Of a stretch of 64,000 nucleotides of DNA, positions 44,847 through 55,038 are shown piece by piece. Made by a program: the position numbers and the translations under genes. This DNA comes from Rhodoferax sediminis (lineage in GTDB: Bacteria; Pseudomonadota; Gammaproteobacteria; Burkholderiales; Burkholderiaceae_C). Position 1 is the first letter of the stretch. The number at the start of each line of letters is the position of its first letter. The notes beneath the pieces are model-generated. The model ran no database searches. It worked only from the letters and a program-made list of their open reading frames with translations, and was not told the origin of the DNA. Where the stretch lies: positions 124,001 to 188,000 of the forward strand of contig NZ_CP035503.1 of the NCBI RefSeq assembly GCF_006970865.1, in the 5' to 3' direction.

Positions 44847-45818
44847 ATGCGCCTGATCTTTGCCGGTACGCCCGAATTTGCCCGTAATGCCCTGCAGCAG
44901 CTGCACGCTGCCGGCCACCAGATCGCGCTGGTGCTGACGCAGCCCGACCGTCCGGCCGGGCGCGGACTGAAGCTGCACGCCTCGCCCGTCAAGCAGTTCG
45001 CATTGGATAACGGGATCGCGGTAGCGCAGCCGCGCAGCCTGCGCCTGGGTGGCAAGTATCCCGAGGACGCGGCGGCCGCGCGCACGGCCATCGAAGCGGC
45101 GCAGGCCGATGCGATGGTCGTTGCCGCCTATGGGCTGATCCTGCCGCAGTGGGTGCTTGGTATACCGCGTTTGGGGTGCTTCAACATCCACGCCTCGTTG
45201 CTGCCGCGCTGGCGCGGCGCGGCGCCGATCCACCGCGCCATCGAGGCCGGCGACACCGAGACCGGCGTCACCATCATGCAGATGGACGCGGGGCTCGACA
45301 CCGGCGACATGCTGCGTGTGGCGCGCGTGCCGATCACGCCGCAGGACACCACCGGCAGTTTGCACGATACGCTGGCGCTGCTCGGCGGGCGGCTGATGGT
45401 CGAGACGCTGGCGCTGGCGGCCGGCGCTGGCCTTCGACCGATCCCGCAACCGGCCGCCGGCGTGACCTACGCACACAAGATCGACAAGCATGAAGCGGCG
45501 ATTGACTGGACGCAGCCGGCGTCCGTCATCGCCCGGCGCATCCGCGCGTTCGACCCGTTTCCGGGCGCATTCAGCCAGCTCGGTGGTGAAATCCTGAAAC
45601 TGTGGCGCTCTGAAATTGATAGTGAACTACGCATACCCGATAAAGACTGCGGCACGATTTTGTCTGCAAATGCGGACGGCGTGCGCATCGCCTGCGGCGC
45701 CGGCGTGCTGCGCGTGACCGAGCTGCAGCGCCCCGGCGGCAAGCACCTCGCCGCCGCCGATTTCCTGCGCGGTTTTGCGCTGGAGCCCGGCATGGCCTTT
45801 GACCCGTTGACGCCTTAG
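44847..45818 (+). CDS. fmt: Methionyl-tRNA formyltransferase
   Basis: Fmt formylates initiator Met-tRNA with 10-formyl-tetrahydrofolate. The 323-residue product has the catalytic domain ([10 protein letters not shown], then [45 protein letters not shown] with the conserved Asn-His) and the C-terminal OB-fold. In the latter, residues about 254-272 ([19 protein letters not shown]) come from a copy of the dispersed 55-bp element placed in a loop that varies among family members. The enzyme otherwise looks normal. Confidence 0.95.
   Translation: MRLIFAGTPEFARNALQQLHAAGHQIALVLTQPDRPAGRGLKLHASPVKQFALDNGIAVAQPRSLRLGGKYPEDAAAARTAIEAAQADAMVVAAYGLILPQWVLGIPRLGCFNIHASLLPRWRGAAPIHRAIEAGDTETGVTIMQMDAGLDTGDMLRVARVPITPQDTTGSLHDTLALLGGRLMVETLALAAGAGLRPIPQPAAGVTYAHKIDKHEAAIDWTQPASVIARRIRAFDPFPGAFSQLGGEILKLWRSEIDSELRIPDKDCGTILSANADGVRIACGAGVLRVTELQRPGGKHLAAADFLRGFALEPGMAFDPLTP
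45607..45661 (+). repeat. Dispersed 55-bp element, copy in fmt
   Basis: GCTCTGAAATTGATAGTGAA, then CTACGCATACCCGATAAAG, then ACTGCGGCACGATTTT. It is read in the same strand as fmt, frame TCT-GAA-ATT-GAT, with AT-rich codons (ATA, CTA, ATT, GAT) unlike the gene around it. Confidence 0.65.
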
Positions 45819-46564
45819 TGTTTTTCCTGCGCGCCAACTTCACCCACCCCGAATTCCGCCAGGGCCTGCGCGAGATGCTGCCGATCGCGCCGGGCATCGC
45901 CGCCTGGGGCCTGATGACCGGCGTGGCCATGGTCACGTCGGGCATGAGCGACTTCCAGGCCTGCCTGATGAGCCTGATCGTGTTTGCGGGCAGCTCGCAG
46001 CTGGCCGCCATTCCCCTGATCAGCGCTGGTGCGCCGATGTGGGTGATCCTGGCCACCGGCCTGTGCGTGAACCTGCGCTTCGTGGTGTTCAGCCTGCACC
46101 TGCGCCCGTACCTGATGCACCTGCCGCGGTGGCGCCGCATGCTCACCGGCTACCTGACGGCGGACCTGAGCTATGTGATGTTCGTGCAGCGCTTTCCCGA
46201 GCCCGGCGGCGATGCCGCGCGGCTGAAGGCGCAGGAGGCGTATCTGGCAGGCAACTGTTGCATGAACTGGGTCAGCTGGGTCGGCGCCAGCCTGCTCGGC
46301 GTGGTGCTGTCCAACGTGATTCCTAGCGCCTGGGGGCTGGACTTTGCGGGCATCCTCGCGCTGATCGGCATCACCTGCTCGATGACCAACACGCGCTTGC
46401 GCCGGGTCGCCGCCGGGGTCGCCGGCGCCGCGGCGGTGGCAGCCTACGCGTTGCCGCTCAAGCTCAATATTTTGGTGGCCATCGCGGCCGCAGTGGCCGT
46501 GTGCCTGCTGCTCGAGCCGCCCCCGCCGGCCGACACCCAGGGCGCGTCGGGGGAGGCTGCGTGA
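45818..46564 (+). CDS. azlC: AzlC family branched-chain amino acid exporter, large subunit
   Basis: The 248-residue membrane protein has the AzlC fold: FRQGLREMLPIAPGIAAWGLMTGVAM, then LIVFAGSSQLAAIPL, then several helices. With AzlD it exports branched-chain amino acids or analogues. The start is GTG 45818, which overlaps the fmt stop codon, so it is translationally coupled to fmt. A palindromic repeat separates it from azlD. Confidence 0.88.
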   Translation: MFFLRANFTHPEFRQGLREMLPIAPGIAAWGLMTGVAMVTSGMSDFQACLMSLIVFAGSSQLAAIPLISAGAPMWVILATGLCVNLRFVVFSLHLRPYLMHLPRWRRMLTGYLTADLSYVMFVQRFPEPGGDAARLKAQEAYLAGNCCMNWVSWVGASLLGVVLSNVIPSAWGLDFAGILALIGITCSMTNTRLRRVAAGVAGAAAVAAYALPLKLNILVAIAAAVAVCLLLEPPPPADTQGASGEAA

Positions 46565-46572
46565 GCGATGCC

Positions 46573-46643
46573 CGGCCGCCCGAAGGCGCGAAGGCCCCCC
46601 TGGGGGGCGGGGAGCCACACGCAGTGGGCGAGGGTGGGGGCGA
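46573..46643 (+). repeat. Palindromic intergenic repeat (GTGGGGGCT family), copy 3 (diverged)
   Basis: CGGCCGCCCGAAGGCGCG, then a CCCCCCTGGGGGG hairpin, then CACACGCAGTGGGCGAGG followed by GTGGGGGC. It fills the gap between azlC and azlD. Confidence 0.7.
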
Positions 46644-46649
46644 TTCCAC

Positions 46650-46985
46650 ATGACGAGTTCCAACTTGTGGATGCTGACCACCATCGTCGGCCTGGCCTGT
46701 GTCACGGTGCTGGCGCGATCCTTCTTCCTGATCTCGGCCAAACCCTGGAGCCTGCCACGCTGGGTCCAGCGCGGGCTGCACTACGCGCCGATTGCCGCGC
46801 TGGCGGCCGTGATCGTGCCCGAAATCGTGATGACGCAGGGCCATCTGGTCAACACCTGGCAGGACGCGCGCGTGTATTCGGCCGTCGCGGGCGCGCTCTG
46901 GTTTTTCTGGCGCAGCAGCATGCTGGGCACCCTGCTGGCGGGTATGGCGGTGTACTTGCCGCTGCATGTGGGGCTGGGCTGGTAG
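46650..46985 (+). CDS. azlD: AzlD family branched-chain amino acid exporter, small subunit
   Basis: The 111-residue membrane protein has three to four helices with the AzlD features [18 protein letters not shown] and [25 protein letters not shown]. It is the small partner of AzlC. The 86-bp gap to azlC is taken up by a palindromic repeat, which may weaken coupling of the two subunits. pgk follows on the same strand after 85 bp. Confidence 0.87.
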   Translation: MTSSNLWMLTTIVGLACVTVLARSFFLISAKPWSLPRWVQRGLHYAPIAALAAVIVPEIVMTQGHLVNTWQDARVYSAVAGALWFFWRSSMLGTLLAGMAVYLPLHVGLGW

Positions 46986-47022
46986 CGGTCCCGCCTGGGT
47001 CAAATGCACCAGCGCTGCCACT

Positions 47023-47028
47023 AAAATC
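47023..47028 (+). promoter_or_regulatory. Possible -10 box for pgk
   Basis: TAAAAT in the context CACTAAAATCGGCG, 42 nt before the pgk ATG. The same TAAAATCGG string precedes fba (49897). The -35 element is poorly defined. Confidence 0.4.
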
Positions 47029-47070
47029 GGCGCTTGCCCCGCCCCTTCGTCCTTGCGAGCCCGTCCTGCC

Positions 47071-48279
47071 ATGAATTTCATCCGTTTCTCCGATCTGTGC
47101 GCCCAGGGCAAAGTCCGTGGCCAGCGCGTCTTTATCCGCGCCGACCTCAACGTGCCGCTGGACGAGGCCGGGCATATCACCGAAGACACGCGCATTCGCG
47201 CCTCCATCGCCTGCATCCGCATGGCGCTGGACGCCGGTGCGGCCGTGATGGTGACTTCGCATCTCGGACGCCCGACCGAGGGTGAATTCCAGCCGCGGGA
47301 TTCGCTGGCGCCGGTGGCGGCGCGCCTGGGCGAACTGCTGGACCGCGAGGTGCCGCTGATCGCCAATTGGGTCGATGGCTTCCAGGTCGATGGCAAGGAT
47401 CTGTCCCCCGGCCAGCTGGTTCTGCTGGAGAATTGCCGCCTGAACCGCGGCGAAAAAAAGAACAACGAAGTGTTGGCCAGGAAAATGGCCTCGCTGTGCG
47501 ACATCTACGTGCACGATGCCTTTGGCACGGCGCACCGCGCCGAAGCCAGCACTTACGGTATCGCCCAGTACGCGCCGATCGCCTGCGCCGGCCCGCTGCT
47601 AGCGACCGAGATGGATGCCATCGCGCGTGCGCTGAGCAACCCGAAACGCCCGCTGGTGGCGATCGTGGCGGGCTCCAAGGTGTCGACCAAGCTCACCATC
47701 CTGAAAGCCCTGGCTGCCAAGGTCGATCAGTTGATCGTGGGCGGCGGCATCGCCAACACCTTCATGCTGGCCAGCGGCCTGGCTATCGGCAAGAGCCTGG
47801 CCGAGCGCGAGCTGTTGGACGAGGCCCGCGCCGTGATGGATCTCATGAAGGCGCGCGGCGCCGAGGTGCCAATCCCCACCGACGTGGTGACGGCCAAAAC
47901 CTTTGCCGCCGACGCGCCGGCCACCGTCAAGGCCGTCACCGCGGTGGCCGACGACGACCTGATTCTCGACATCGGCCCGCAGACCACGGCCCGGCTTGCG
48001 GCGCAGCTGATGGCGGCCGGCACCATTGTCTGGAACGGCCCGGTCGGCGTGTTCGAGTTCGATGCGTTTGCCCACGGCACCGAGGGCATCGCGCGTGCGA
48101 TTGCCCAAAGCGCGGCGTTTTCCATCGCGGGTGGCGGCGACACGCTGGCGGCCATTGCCAGATACGGCATCGAGAAGCAGGTGGATTACATCTCGACCGG
48201 AGGCGGCGCCTTTCTCGAAGTTCTGGAGGGCAAGACCTTGCCGGCGTTCGAAATTCTGCAAAAGCGCGCCAACGGTTGA
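47071..48279 (+). CDS. pgk: Phosphoglycerate kinase
   Basis: Pgk moves phosphate from 1,3-bisphosphoglycerate to ADP. The 402-residue product has [14 protein letters not shown] near the start, the substrate-binding [22 protein letters not shown], and the C-terminal nucleotide motif [20 protein letters not shown] and [12 protein letters not shown] 47071 starts at the family N-terminus. It precedes pyk and fba, a common glycolytic cluster in betaproteobacteria. Confidence 0.96.
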   Translation: MNFIRFSDLCAQGKVRGQRVFIRADLNVPLDEAGHITEDTRIRASIACIRMALDAGAAVMVTSHLGRPTEGEFQPRDSLAPVAARLGELLDREVPLIANWVDGFQVDGKDLSPGQLVLLENCRLNRGEKKNNEVLARKMASLCDIYVHDAFGTAHRAEASTYGIAQYAPIACAGPLLATEMDAIARALSNPKRPLVAIVAGSKVSTKLTILKALAAKVDQLIVGGGIANTFMLASGLAIGKSLAERELLDEARAVMDLMKARGAEVPIPTDVVTAKTFAADAPATVKAVTAVADDDLILDIGPQTTARLAAQLMAAGTIVWNGPVGVFEFDAFAHGTEGIARAIAQSAAFSIAGGGDTLAAIARYGIEKQVDYISTGGGAFLEVLEGKTLPAFEILQKRANG

Positions 48280-48300
48280 GTTCGCGGCGCGGGCGACTGC

Positions 48301-48328
48301 GATCCGGGTGAAAGACTTTCACCCGAAT
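48301..48328. promoter_or_regulatory. Near-perfect dyad between pgk and pyk
   Basis: gatccgggtgaaag (48301-48314) and ctttcacccgaatc (48316-48329) are inverted copies around a single A, with one mismatch; the inner 10 bp are perfect. With a one-base centre it suits a dimeric regulator or folds as a tight hairpin. There is no T-run. It lies 22 nt after the pgk stop and 86 nt before pyk. Confidence 0.5.
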
Positions 48329-48414
48329 CGACTGCAATGCCGGGGATTTTGTAACTGACATGTTCCCCGATTGCGGCGAGAATCCGAAACTTAATTACAT
48401 CGGAGACTCACCCC

Positions 48415-49848
<1,434 letters not shown>

Positions 49849-49865
49849 TAGCGCCCGCCAAAGAG

Positions 49866-49880
49866 CGCACGATTCGTGCG
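49866..49880. promoter_or_regulatory. 15-bp palindrome in the pyk-fba gap
   Basis: CGCACGATTCGTGCG is a perfect palindrome around a central T, 18 nt after the pyk stop codon. Possible operator or transcript-end hairpin. Confidence 0.35.
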
Positions 49881-49896
49881 ATACCCGGCGCCACGT

Positions 49897-49927
49897 TAAA
49901 ATCGGGACTGGTTACCAGACGGTTACC
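49897..49927 (+). promoter_or_regulatory. fba promoter -10 with tandem GGTTACC
   Basis: A -10-like TAAAAT (49897-49902) is followed by two direct GGTTACC copies (49910-49916, 49921-49927) spaced 11 bp, one helical turn, near the expected transcription start. This fits a regulator binding one face of the DNA. The regulator is not known. Confidence 0.4.
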
Positions 49928-49982
49928 AACCCGCTTTGGCGCCGGTCAGGTGCTGGTTTTCAACTCTCAGGGATCATTCATC

Positions 49983-51047
49983 ATGGCACTCGTTTCGATG
50001 CGCGAGCTGCTGGACCATGCCGCCGCTCACGGCTACGGCATTCCGGCTTTCAACGTCAACAACCTGGAGCAGGTCCAGGCCGTCATGTCGGCCGCCGACG
50101 AGGTCGGCGCGCCGGTGATCCTGCAGGCCAGCGCCGGCGCACGCAAGTATGCGGGGGAGCCGTTCATCAAGCACCTGATCCAGGCGGCGCTCGAAGCGTA
50201 TCCGAAGATCCCGCTGGTGATGCACCAGGACCACGGCCAGAGCCCCGACGTCTGCCAGGGCGCGATCAACCTCGGTTTCTCCTCGGTCATGATGGACGGA
50301 TCCCTCAAGGCCGATGGCAAGACCATTGCCGACTACGACTACAACGTGGACGTCACGCGCCAGGTGGTTGACATGGCGCACGCCACCGGCGTGACGGTCG
50401 AAGGCGAGCTCGGCTGCCTGGGCTCGCTGGAGACCATGAAGGGCGACAAGGAAGACGGCCACGGCACCGAGGCCACCATGACCCTGGACCAATTGCTGAC
50501 CGACCCCGAGCAGGCCGCCGATTTTGTCCAGCGCACCCAGCTCGACGCGCTGGCCATCGCCATCGGCACCAGCCACGGCGCCTACAAGTTCACGCGCAAG
50601 CCCACCGGCGACATCCTGGCGATCGGCCGCATCAAGGAAATCCACCGCCGCATCCCCAACACCCACCTGGTGATGCACGGCAGCTCCAGCGTGCCGCAGG
50701 ATTTGCTGGCCATCATCCGCGCGCACGGCGGCGCCATGAAGGAGACCTATGGCGTGCCGGTCGAGGAAATCCAGGAAGCCATCAAGCACGGCGTGCGCAA
50801 GATCAATATCGACACCGACATCCGGCTCGCGATGACCGCGGCGATCCGCCAGTACCTGTTCGAAAACCCCGACAAGTTCGACCCGCGCGACTACCTCAAG
50901 CCGGCGCGCGAAGCCGCCAAACAGATCTGCAGGCAACGCTACCTCCAGTTCGGCTGCGAAGGCCAGGGCGCCAAAATCAAGGGCCACAGCCTGCAGGTGG
51001 TGGCGGGCCAGTACGCCCGGGGCGAGCTGGCGCAGGTGGTGCACTGA
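49983..51047 (+). CDS. fba: Fructose-bisphosphate aldolase, class II
   Basis: The 354-residue class II aldolase splits fructose 1,6-bisphosphate, using zinc. Motifs: [17 protein letters not shown], the metal/catalytic [49 protein letters not shown] and [14 protein letters not shown] 49983 is the family start. A strong intrinsic terminator follows. Confidence 0.96.
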   Translation: MALVSMRELLDHAAAHGYGIPAFNVNNLEQVQAVMSAADEVGAPVILQASAGARKYAGEPFIKHLIQAALEAYPKIPLVMHQDHGQSPDVCQGAINLGFSSVMMDGSLKADGKTIADYDYNVDVTRQVVDMAHATGVTVEGELGCLGSLETMKGDKEDGHGTEATMTLDQLLTDPEQAADFVQRTQLDALAIAIGTSHGAYKFTRKPTGDILAIGRIKEIHRRIPNTHLVMHGSSSVPQDLLAIIRAHGGAMKETYGVPVEEIQEAIKHGVRKINIDTDIRLAMTAAIRQYLFENPDKFDPRDYLKPAREAAKQICRQRYLQFGCEGQGAKIKGHSLQVVAGQYARGELAQVVH

Positions 51048-51074
51048 GTGCCGCCCAAGCCGCGCCCCGCCCGC

Positions 51075-51100
51075 AAAAGCCACCGCCCGGTGGCTTTTTT
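51075..51100 (+). terminator. Intrinsic terminator after fba
   Basis: A 10-bp stem aaaagccacc/ggtggctttt with loop gccc, ending in a TTTTTT run, 27 nt after the fba stop codon. This is a textbook rho-independent terminator. Confidence 0.92.
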
Positions 51101-51177
51101 GCCTTGAGTGAGAATAGACTTGAATATTGGCGCTCGCCCTCGAACGCCGCCGTCATCGAACCCGGACACCCACTGAC

Positions 51178-52095
51178 ATGACCAGCCCTGCCCCGTCCCT
51201 GCACACCTCCTCCCTCAAATCCCTGCCGCTGCTCGCGCGCGGCAAGGTGCGCGACAACTATGCCGTCGGCACCGACCGCATCCTGATGGTGGCGAGCGAC
51301 CGCATCAGCGCGTTCGACGTGATCATGGGCGAGCCGATTCCGGGCAAGGGCGTGCTGCTCACGCAAATGGCGCTGTTCTGGTTCGACAGGCTGGGGCACC
51401 TGTGCCCGAACCACCTGACCGGCGAGGCGCCCGAGAGCGTCGTGACGCCCATTGAGGCGGCGCAGGTCAAGGACCGCTCCATGCTGGTCAAGCGCCTGAA
51501 ACCCATCCCGGTCGAAGCCGTGGTGCGCGGCTACCTGGCCGGCAGCGGCTGGAAGGAGTACCAGCAGGGCCAGTCGGTCTGCGGCGTGCCGCTGCCCGCC
51601 GGCCTGAAAAATGCCAGCCAGCTGCCCGAGCCCATCTTCACGCCGGCTGCCAAGGCCGAGGCTGGCGCACACGACGAGAACATCAGCTACGAACACATGG
51701 TCAAGGTGGTCGGCCCCGCACTGGCCGCGCAGATCAAAAAGATCAGCATCGAGATTTACCGGACCGCCGCGGCCTTTGCGCTGGGCAAGGGCATCATCAT
51801 TGCCGACACCAAGTTCGAGTTCGGCCTGGACGAGCAGGGCACGTTGACGCTGATGGACGAGGTGCTGACGCCCGACTCGTCGCGCTATTGGCCAGTGGAG
51901 GGCTATGAAGCAGCCTTTGCCGCCGGGCAGAACCCGCCGAGCTACGACAAGCAGTTCCTGCGCGACTGGCTGGAAGCCGTGCGCATCAATGGCAAGCCCT
52001 GGGACAAGACGCCGCCGGCGCCGCACCTGCCGCCGGACGTGGTTGCCAAAACCGCCGCCAAGTACCAGGAAGCGCTGCAGCGGCTCACCGCCTGA
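51178..52095 (+). CDS. purC: Phosphoribosylaminoimidazole-succinocarboxamide synthase PurC
   Basis: PurC joins CAIR and aspartate to make SAICAR. The 305-residue product is of the longer type: [31 protein letters not shown] near the start, [28 protein letters not shown], and [35 protein letters not shown] 51178 is chosen because upstream in-frame codons have no family match. It follows the fba terminator and leads to the purE-purK pair about 1 kb on. Confidence 0.95.
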   Translation: MTSPAPSLHTSSLKSLPLLARGKVRDNYAVGTDRILMVASDRISAFDVIMGEPIPGKGVLLTQMALFWFDRLGHLCPNHLTGEAPESVVTPIEAAQVKDRSMLVKRLKPIPVEAVVRGYLAGSGWKEYQQGQSVCGVPLPAGLKNASQLPEPIFTPAAKAEAGAHDENISYEHMVKVVGPALAAQIKKISIEIYRTAAAFALGKGIIIADTKFEFGLDEQGTLTLMDEVLTPDSSRYWPVEGYEAAFAAGQNPPSYDKQFLRDWLEAVRINGKPWDKTPPAPHLPPDVVAKTAAKYQEALQRLTA

Positions 52096-52098
52096 TGG

Positions 52099-52175
52099 CT
52101 GTCATTCCAGGCTTGACCGGGAATCCACGGTAGTGGTCTGCGGGAGGTGGATTCCCGCCTGCGCGGGAATGACAG
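52099..52175. repeat. 77-bp composite palindrome (GGGAATGACA family), copy 3
   Basis: The ends ctgtcattcc and ggaatgacag are perfect inverted repeats; inside, gggaatcca and tggattccc are a second inverted pair; the right half (52148-52175) is the same GGATTCCCGCCTGCGCGGG palindrome as at 29311 and 32989. The whole can fold as one long hairpin, like a miniature mobile element. It lies between the convergent purC and thioredoxin-like genes. Confidence 0.8.
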
Positions 52176-52212
52176 AGGTCGCGCGGGCGGCGCTGGACCT
52201 GCTTGGGGCGCG

Positions 52213-53133
52213 TCAGCTCAGGATCACGCTGCTCAGGCGCCGGCGGTAGCTCGCCACCGTCGGATCGTCAGGCGGGATCTGGCCGTCGGCCACCTTCGGG
52301 CGGGGCGGCTCGATGATGTCCAGGATGGCGATATAGGTCTTGCGCGCGAGCTCCCCGCTCCAGGTCTTGTCGCGCATCAGGATCTCCAAAAGCTCGTCGA
52401 GCGCGTCGGTCCAGCGCTGCTGCGCCATCAGCCACCGGGCCTTGTGAAAGCGCGCCTCGAAGTCGCGTTTGTTGAGCGCGATTTTCGCATCAAATGCGGC
52501 CTCAGCCGCCTCCCCGTCTGCGTGGCCAGCTGCAAAATCGATAGCATCCATCCAGCGCTGCAGCGAATCGAAGCGGCGCACCGTGGCGGCTTTGTCAAGC
52601 ACGGGCGCGAACGCCACCCTGGCATCGCCCGTGTGGCCCTGCTGCAGCAGCAGCTTGACGTAGTCGAAGCGTGCGTCATCGTTGGCCGGGTCGGTGGCCA
52701 CGGCGTACTGCAGCTTTTCCAGTGCGCTGCCGGTGTCGCCCTCCTGCAGCGCGTCCTTCGCCTGTTCGTCTGCTTCCTCGGCCTCGGCCTGTTCGGCGCT
52801 GGCCACGTGCTTGTCGAGGAACTGGCGTATTTCGGCTTCCGGGATGGCGCCCACGAAGCCGTCCACCGGCTGCCCGGCGTTGAAGAGCACGCAAAACGGG
52901 ATGCTGCGCACGCCGAACATCTGGCTCAGCTGCTGCGAGATTTGCGGCACCTTGTCGGCGTCCAGCTTGGCCAGCGCGAAGCGCCCGCCATAGTCCGCCT
53001 CGAGCTTTTCCAGCACCGGGCCGAGCTGCTTGCACGGGCCGCACCATTCGGCCCAGATGTCGAGCAGCACGGGCTGGACGTTCGACGCATCGATCAGGTC
53101 GGACTGAATATTTTCAAGGGTGATGTCGATCAT
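52213..53133 (-). CDS. CnoX/YbbN-like thioredoxin with TPR domain
   Basis: The 306-residue cytosolic protein has an N-terminal thioredoxin fold with active site WCGPC (Cys31, Cys34) and a C-terminal helical TPR region (about 120-290). It matches the CnoX (YbbN) family, a chaperedoxin that protects proteins from oxidation and passes them to GroEL. E. coli CnoX lacks the CxxC pair, while here it is complete, so reductase activity is plausible. Residues about 197-214 (AIDFAAGHADGEAAEAAF) derive from a dispersed 55-bp element. It is divergent from purE. Confidence 0.88.
   Translation of the reverse strand: MIDITLENIQSDLIDASNVQPVLLDIWAEWCGPCKQLGPVLEKLEADYGGRFALAKLDADKVPQISQQLSQMFGVRSIPFCVLFNAGQPVDGFVGAIPEAEIRQFLDKHVASAEQAEAEEADEQAKDALQEGDTGSALEKLQYAVATDPANDDARFDYVKLLLQQGHTGDARVAFAPVLDKAATVRRFDSLQRWMDAIDFAAGHADGEAAEAAFDAKIALNKRDFEARFHKARWLMAQQRWTDALDELLEILMRDKTWSGELARKTYIAILDIIEPPRPKVADGQIPPDDPTVASYRRRLSSVILS
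52491..52545 (-). repeat. Dispersed 55-bp element, copy in the CnoX-like gene
   Basis: On the minus strand: GCTATCGATTTTGCAGCTGG, then CCACGCAGACGGGGAGG, then CGGCTGAGGCCGCATTTG. It is translated in the frame GCT-ATC-GAT-TTT, the same frame as in moaC, inside the TPR region. Confidence 0.6.
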
Positions 53134-53169
53134 TGTGGGTAGTTCGGGGTGAAAACGTAAAATTCAAAG

Positions 53170-53670
53170 ATGACTATTCAAATCGGCGTGGTGATGGGCT
53201 CGGCCAGCGACTGGGACACGATGCAGCACGCAGTGCAGATTCTCCAACAGTTCGGCATCGCCTACGAAGCGCGGGTGGTTTCGGCCCACCGCATGCCGGA
53301 CGAGCTCTTTGCCTATGCCGAATCGGCCGTGCCGCGCGGGCTGCGCGCCATTATCGCGGGCGCCGGCGGCGCCGCGCATCTGCCGGGCATGCTGGCGGCC
53401 AAAACCGTGGTGCCGGTGCTGGGGGTGCCGGTCGCCAGCCGCCACCTGCAGGGCGTGGATTCGCTCTACAGCATCGTGCAAATGCCCAAGGGCGTGCCGG
53501 TCGCCACCTTCGCCATCGGCGCGGCGGGCGCGGCCAACGCGGCGCTGTTCGCCGTGGCCCTGCTGGCGGGCGAGGACGCGGCGCTGCGTGCGCGGCTCGA
53601 AGCCTTCCGCGCCGAGCAGACCGAGGCCGCGTGTGCCATGACGCTGCCACCGGCGGGCGTCGCATCATGA
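53170..53670 (+). CDS. purE: N5-carboxyaminoimidazole ribonucleotide mutase PurE
   Basis: PurE converts N5-CAIR to CAIR. The 166-residue class I enzyme has [15 protein letters not shown], the catalytic [15 protein letters not shown], and [16 protein letters not shown]. It lies just upstream of purK, its substrate supplier; the purE stop overlaps the purK ATG (ATGA). Confidence 0.95.
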   Translation: MTIQIGVVMGSASDWDTMQHAVQILQQFGIAYEARVVSAHRMPDELFAYAESAVPRGLRAIIAGAGGAAHLPGMLAAKTVVPVLGVPVASRHLQGVDSLYSIVQMPKGVPVATFAIGAAGAANAALFAVALLAGEDAALRARLEAFRAEQTEAACAMTLPPAGVAS

Positions 53671-55013
53671 GCGCCGGCGAACGCCGCGAAGGGCCGCCCC
53701 GTGCCAGTTCAGCCCCCTCGGGGCTGAGCCCCGCGGCTCCCGATGTGCCTGCGCACATCGGGACGGGACGAAGAGCTGCTGCCTCCGGCAGCGGCACGTC
53801 CAGCGCGGCACGAGCCGCATCGGCTGTCGTCGATGCCAAGCCAGTGACAAGCGTGGGGGCTCCCATTCTTCCAGGCGCGACCCTGGGCGTCATGGGCGGC
53901 GGCCAGCTCGGGCGCATGTTCGTGCAGGCGGCCCAAAGCATGGGCTACTTCACGGTGGTGCTCGACCCCGATGCCAGCAGTCCGGCGGGGCTGGTCAGCC
54001 ACTACCACCTCCTGGCCGATTACCTGGACGCGGCGGCGCTGGCGCAGCTGGCGCAGCGCTGCGATGCCATCACCACCGAGTTCGAGAACGTGCCCGCGCC
54101 GGCGCTGCGCCAGCTCGCCGCGCAGCGCCGGGTGTCGCCTGATGCCGACGCGGTCGCCATTGCGCAGGACCGCGCGCGCGAGAAGGCGCATTTCGTGGCC
54201 TGCGGCGTGCCCTGTGCGCCGCATGCCGTGATCGAAACCGCGGCGCAGCTGGCCGCCGTCTCCGAGGCGCTGCTGCCCGGCATCCTCAAGACCGCGCGCC
54301 TGGGTTACGACGGCAAGGGGCAGATCCGCGTCACGACCCGCGCCGAGCTGGCCGCGGCCTGGGCCGAACTCGGCAACGCGCCCTGCGTGCTGGAAAAAAT
54401 GCTGGCCCTGAAGGCGGAATGCTCGGTGATCGTGGCGCGCGGCCTGGATGGCGCCATGGTGCATTTCCCGGTGCAGCGCAATCTGCACCAGGGCGGCATC
54501 CTGGCCGTGACCGAGGTTTATGAAGAAAATGTGTCGCCAGCCCTTGCCCGGTCTGCGGTAGAAGCTACCGAATCAATAGCAAACGGCTTGCAGTACGTGG
54601 GCGTGATGTGCGTCGAGTTCTTTGTGCTGCAGGACGATTCGCTGGTCGTCAACGAGATGGCGCCGCGCCCGCACAACAGCGGCCACTACACGATCGACGC
54701 CTGCGATCTCTCGCAGTTCGACCTGCAGCTGCGTACCCTCACCGGCCTGCCGCTGGTGGCGCCGCGCCAGCACAGCCCGGCCATCATGCTGAATCTGCTC
54801 GGCGACCTGTGGTTCCCCTCGGGTGATGAGGCGGTGGCGCCGCCCTGGCGCGAGCTGCTCGCGCTGCCGGGGGCGCACCTGCACCTGTACGGCAAGCAGC
54901 AGGCGCGCCGCGGCCGCAAGATGGGGCACCTGACCATCACCGGCGCCAGCGTGGCGCAGGCCCGGGCCACGGCGCAGCAGGCGGCGCGGCAGCTGGGGCT
55001 GGACGCATTTTGA
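53667..55013 (+). CDS. purK: N5-carboxyaminoimidazole ribonucleotide synthase PurK
   Basis: PurK is an ATP-grasp enzyme that carboxylates AIR to N5-CAIR. The 448-residue frame starts with ATG overlapping the purE stop. Its first 60 or so residues are low-complexity Ala/Ser/Gly/Pro and are the translation of a palindromic repeat; the true PurK sequence begins near residue 66 ([28 protein letters not shown]). GTG codons at 53844 and 53853 are alternative starts but lack an obvious ribosome binding site. Other motifs: [20 protein letters not shown], and [18 protein letters not shown]. Residues 288-305 ([18 protein letters not shown]) overlap a dispersed 55-bp element. Confidence 0.93.
   Translation: MSAGERREGPPRASSAPSGLSPAAPDVPAHIGTGRRAAASGSGTSSAARAASAVVDAKPVTSVGAPILPGATLGVMGGGQLGRMFVQAAQSMGYFTVVLDPDASSPAGLVSHYHLLADYLDAAALAQLAQRCDAITTEFENVPAPALRQLAAQRRVSPDADAVAIAQDRAREKAHFVACGVPCAPHAVIETAAQLAAVSEALLPGILKTARLGYDGKGQIRVTTRAELAAAWAELGNAPCVLEKMLALKAECSVIVARGLDGAMVHFPVQRNLHQGGILAVTEVYEENVSPALARSAVEATESIANGLQYVGVMCVEFFVLQDDSLVVNEMAPRPHNSGHYTIDACDLSQFDLQLRTLTGLPLVAPRQHSPAIMLNLLGDLWFPSGDEAVAPPWRELLALPGAHLHLYGKQQARRGRKMGHLTITGASVAQARATAQQAARQLGLDAF
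53688..53861 (+). repeat. Palindromic repeat (GTGGGGGCT family), copy 4, inside the purK frame
   Basis: Begins GAAGGGCCGCCCCG with a cagcccc/ggggctg hairpin (53710-53726) and ends CAGTGACAAGCGTGGGGGCT, the family ends, but about 110 bp of extra palindromes lie between: cccgatgtgc/gcacatcggg (53739-53762, 10-bp perfect stem) and gctgcc/ggcagc (53777-53791). Read in frame 1 it has no stop and forms the PurK N-terminal extension. Confidence 0.75.
54529..54580 (-). repeat. Dispersed 55-bp element, copy in purK
   Basis: On the minus strand: GCTATTGATTCGGTAGCTTC, then GCAGACCGGGCAAGGGCTGG, then CGACACATTTTCTTCATA. The CAAGGGCTGGCG block matches the copy at 33041-33096. It lies antisense to purK and brings codons GTA, TCA, ATA and TTG into the region. 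Confidence 0.65.
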
Positions 55014-55038
55014 GCGCGCCACGCCGGAGCGCCTGCGC

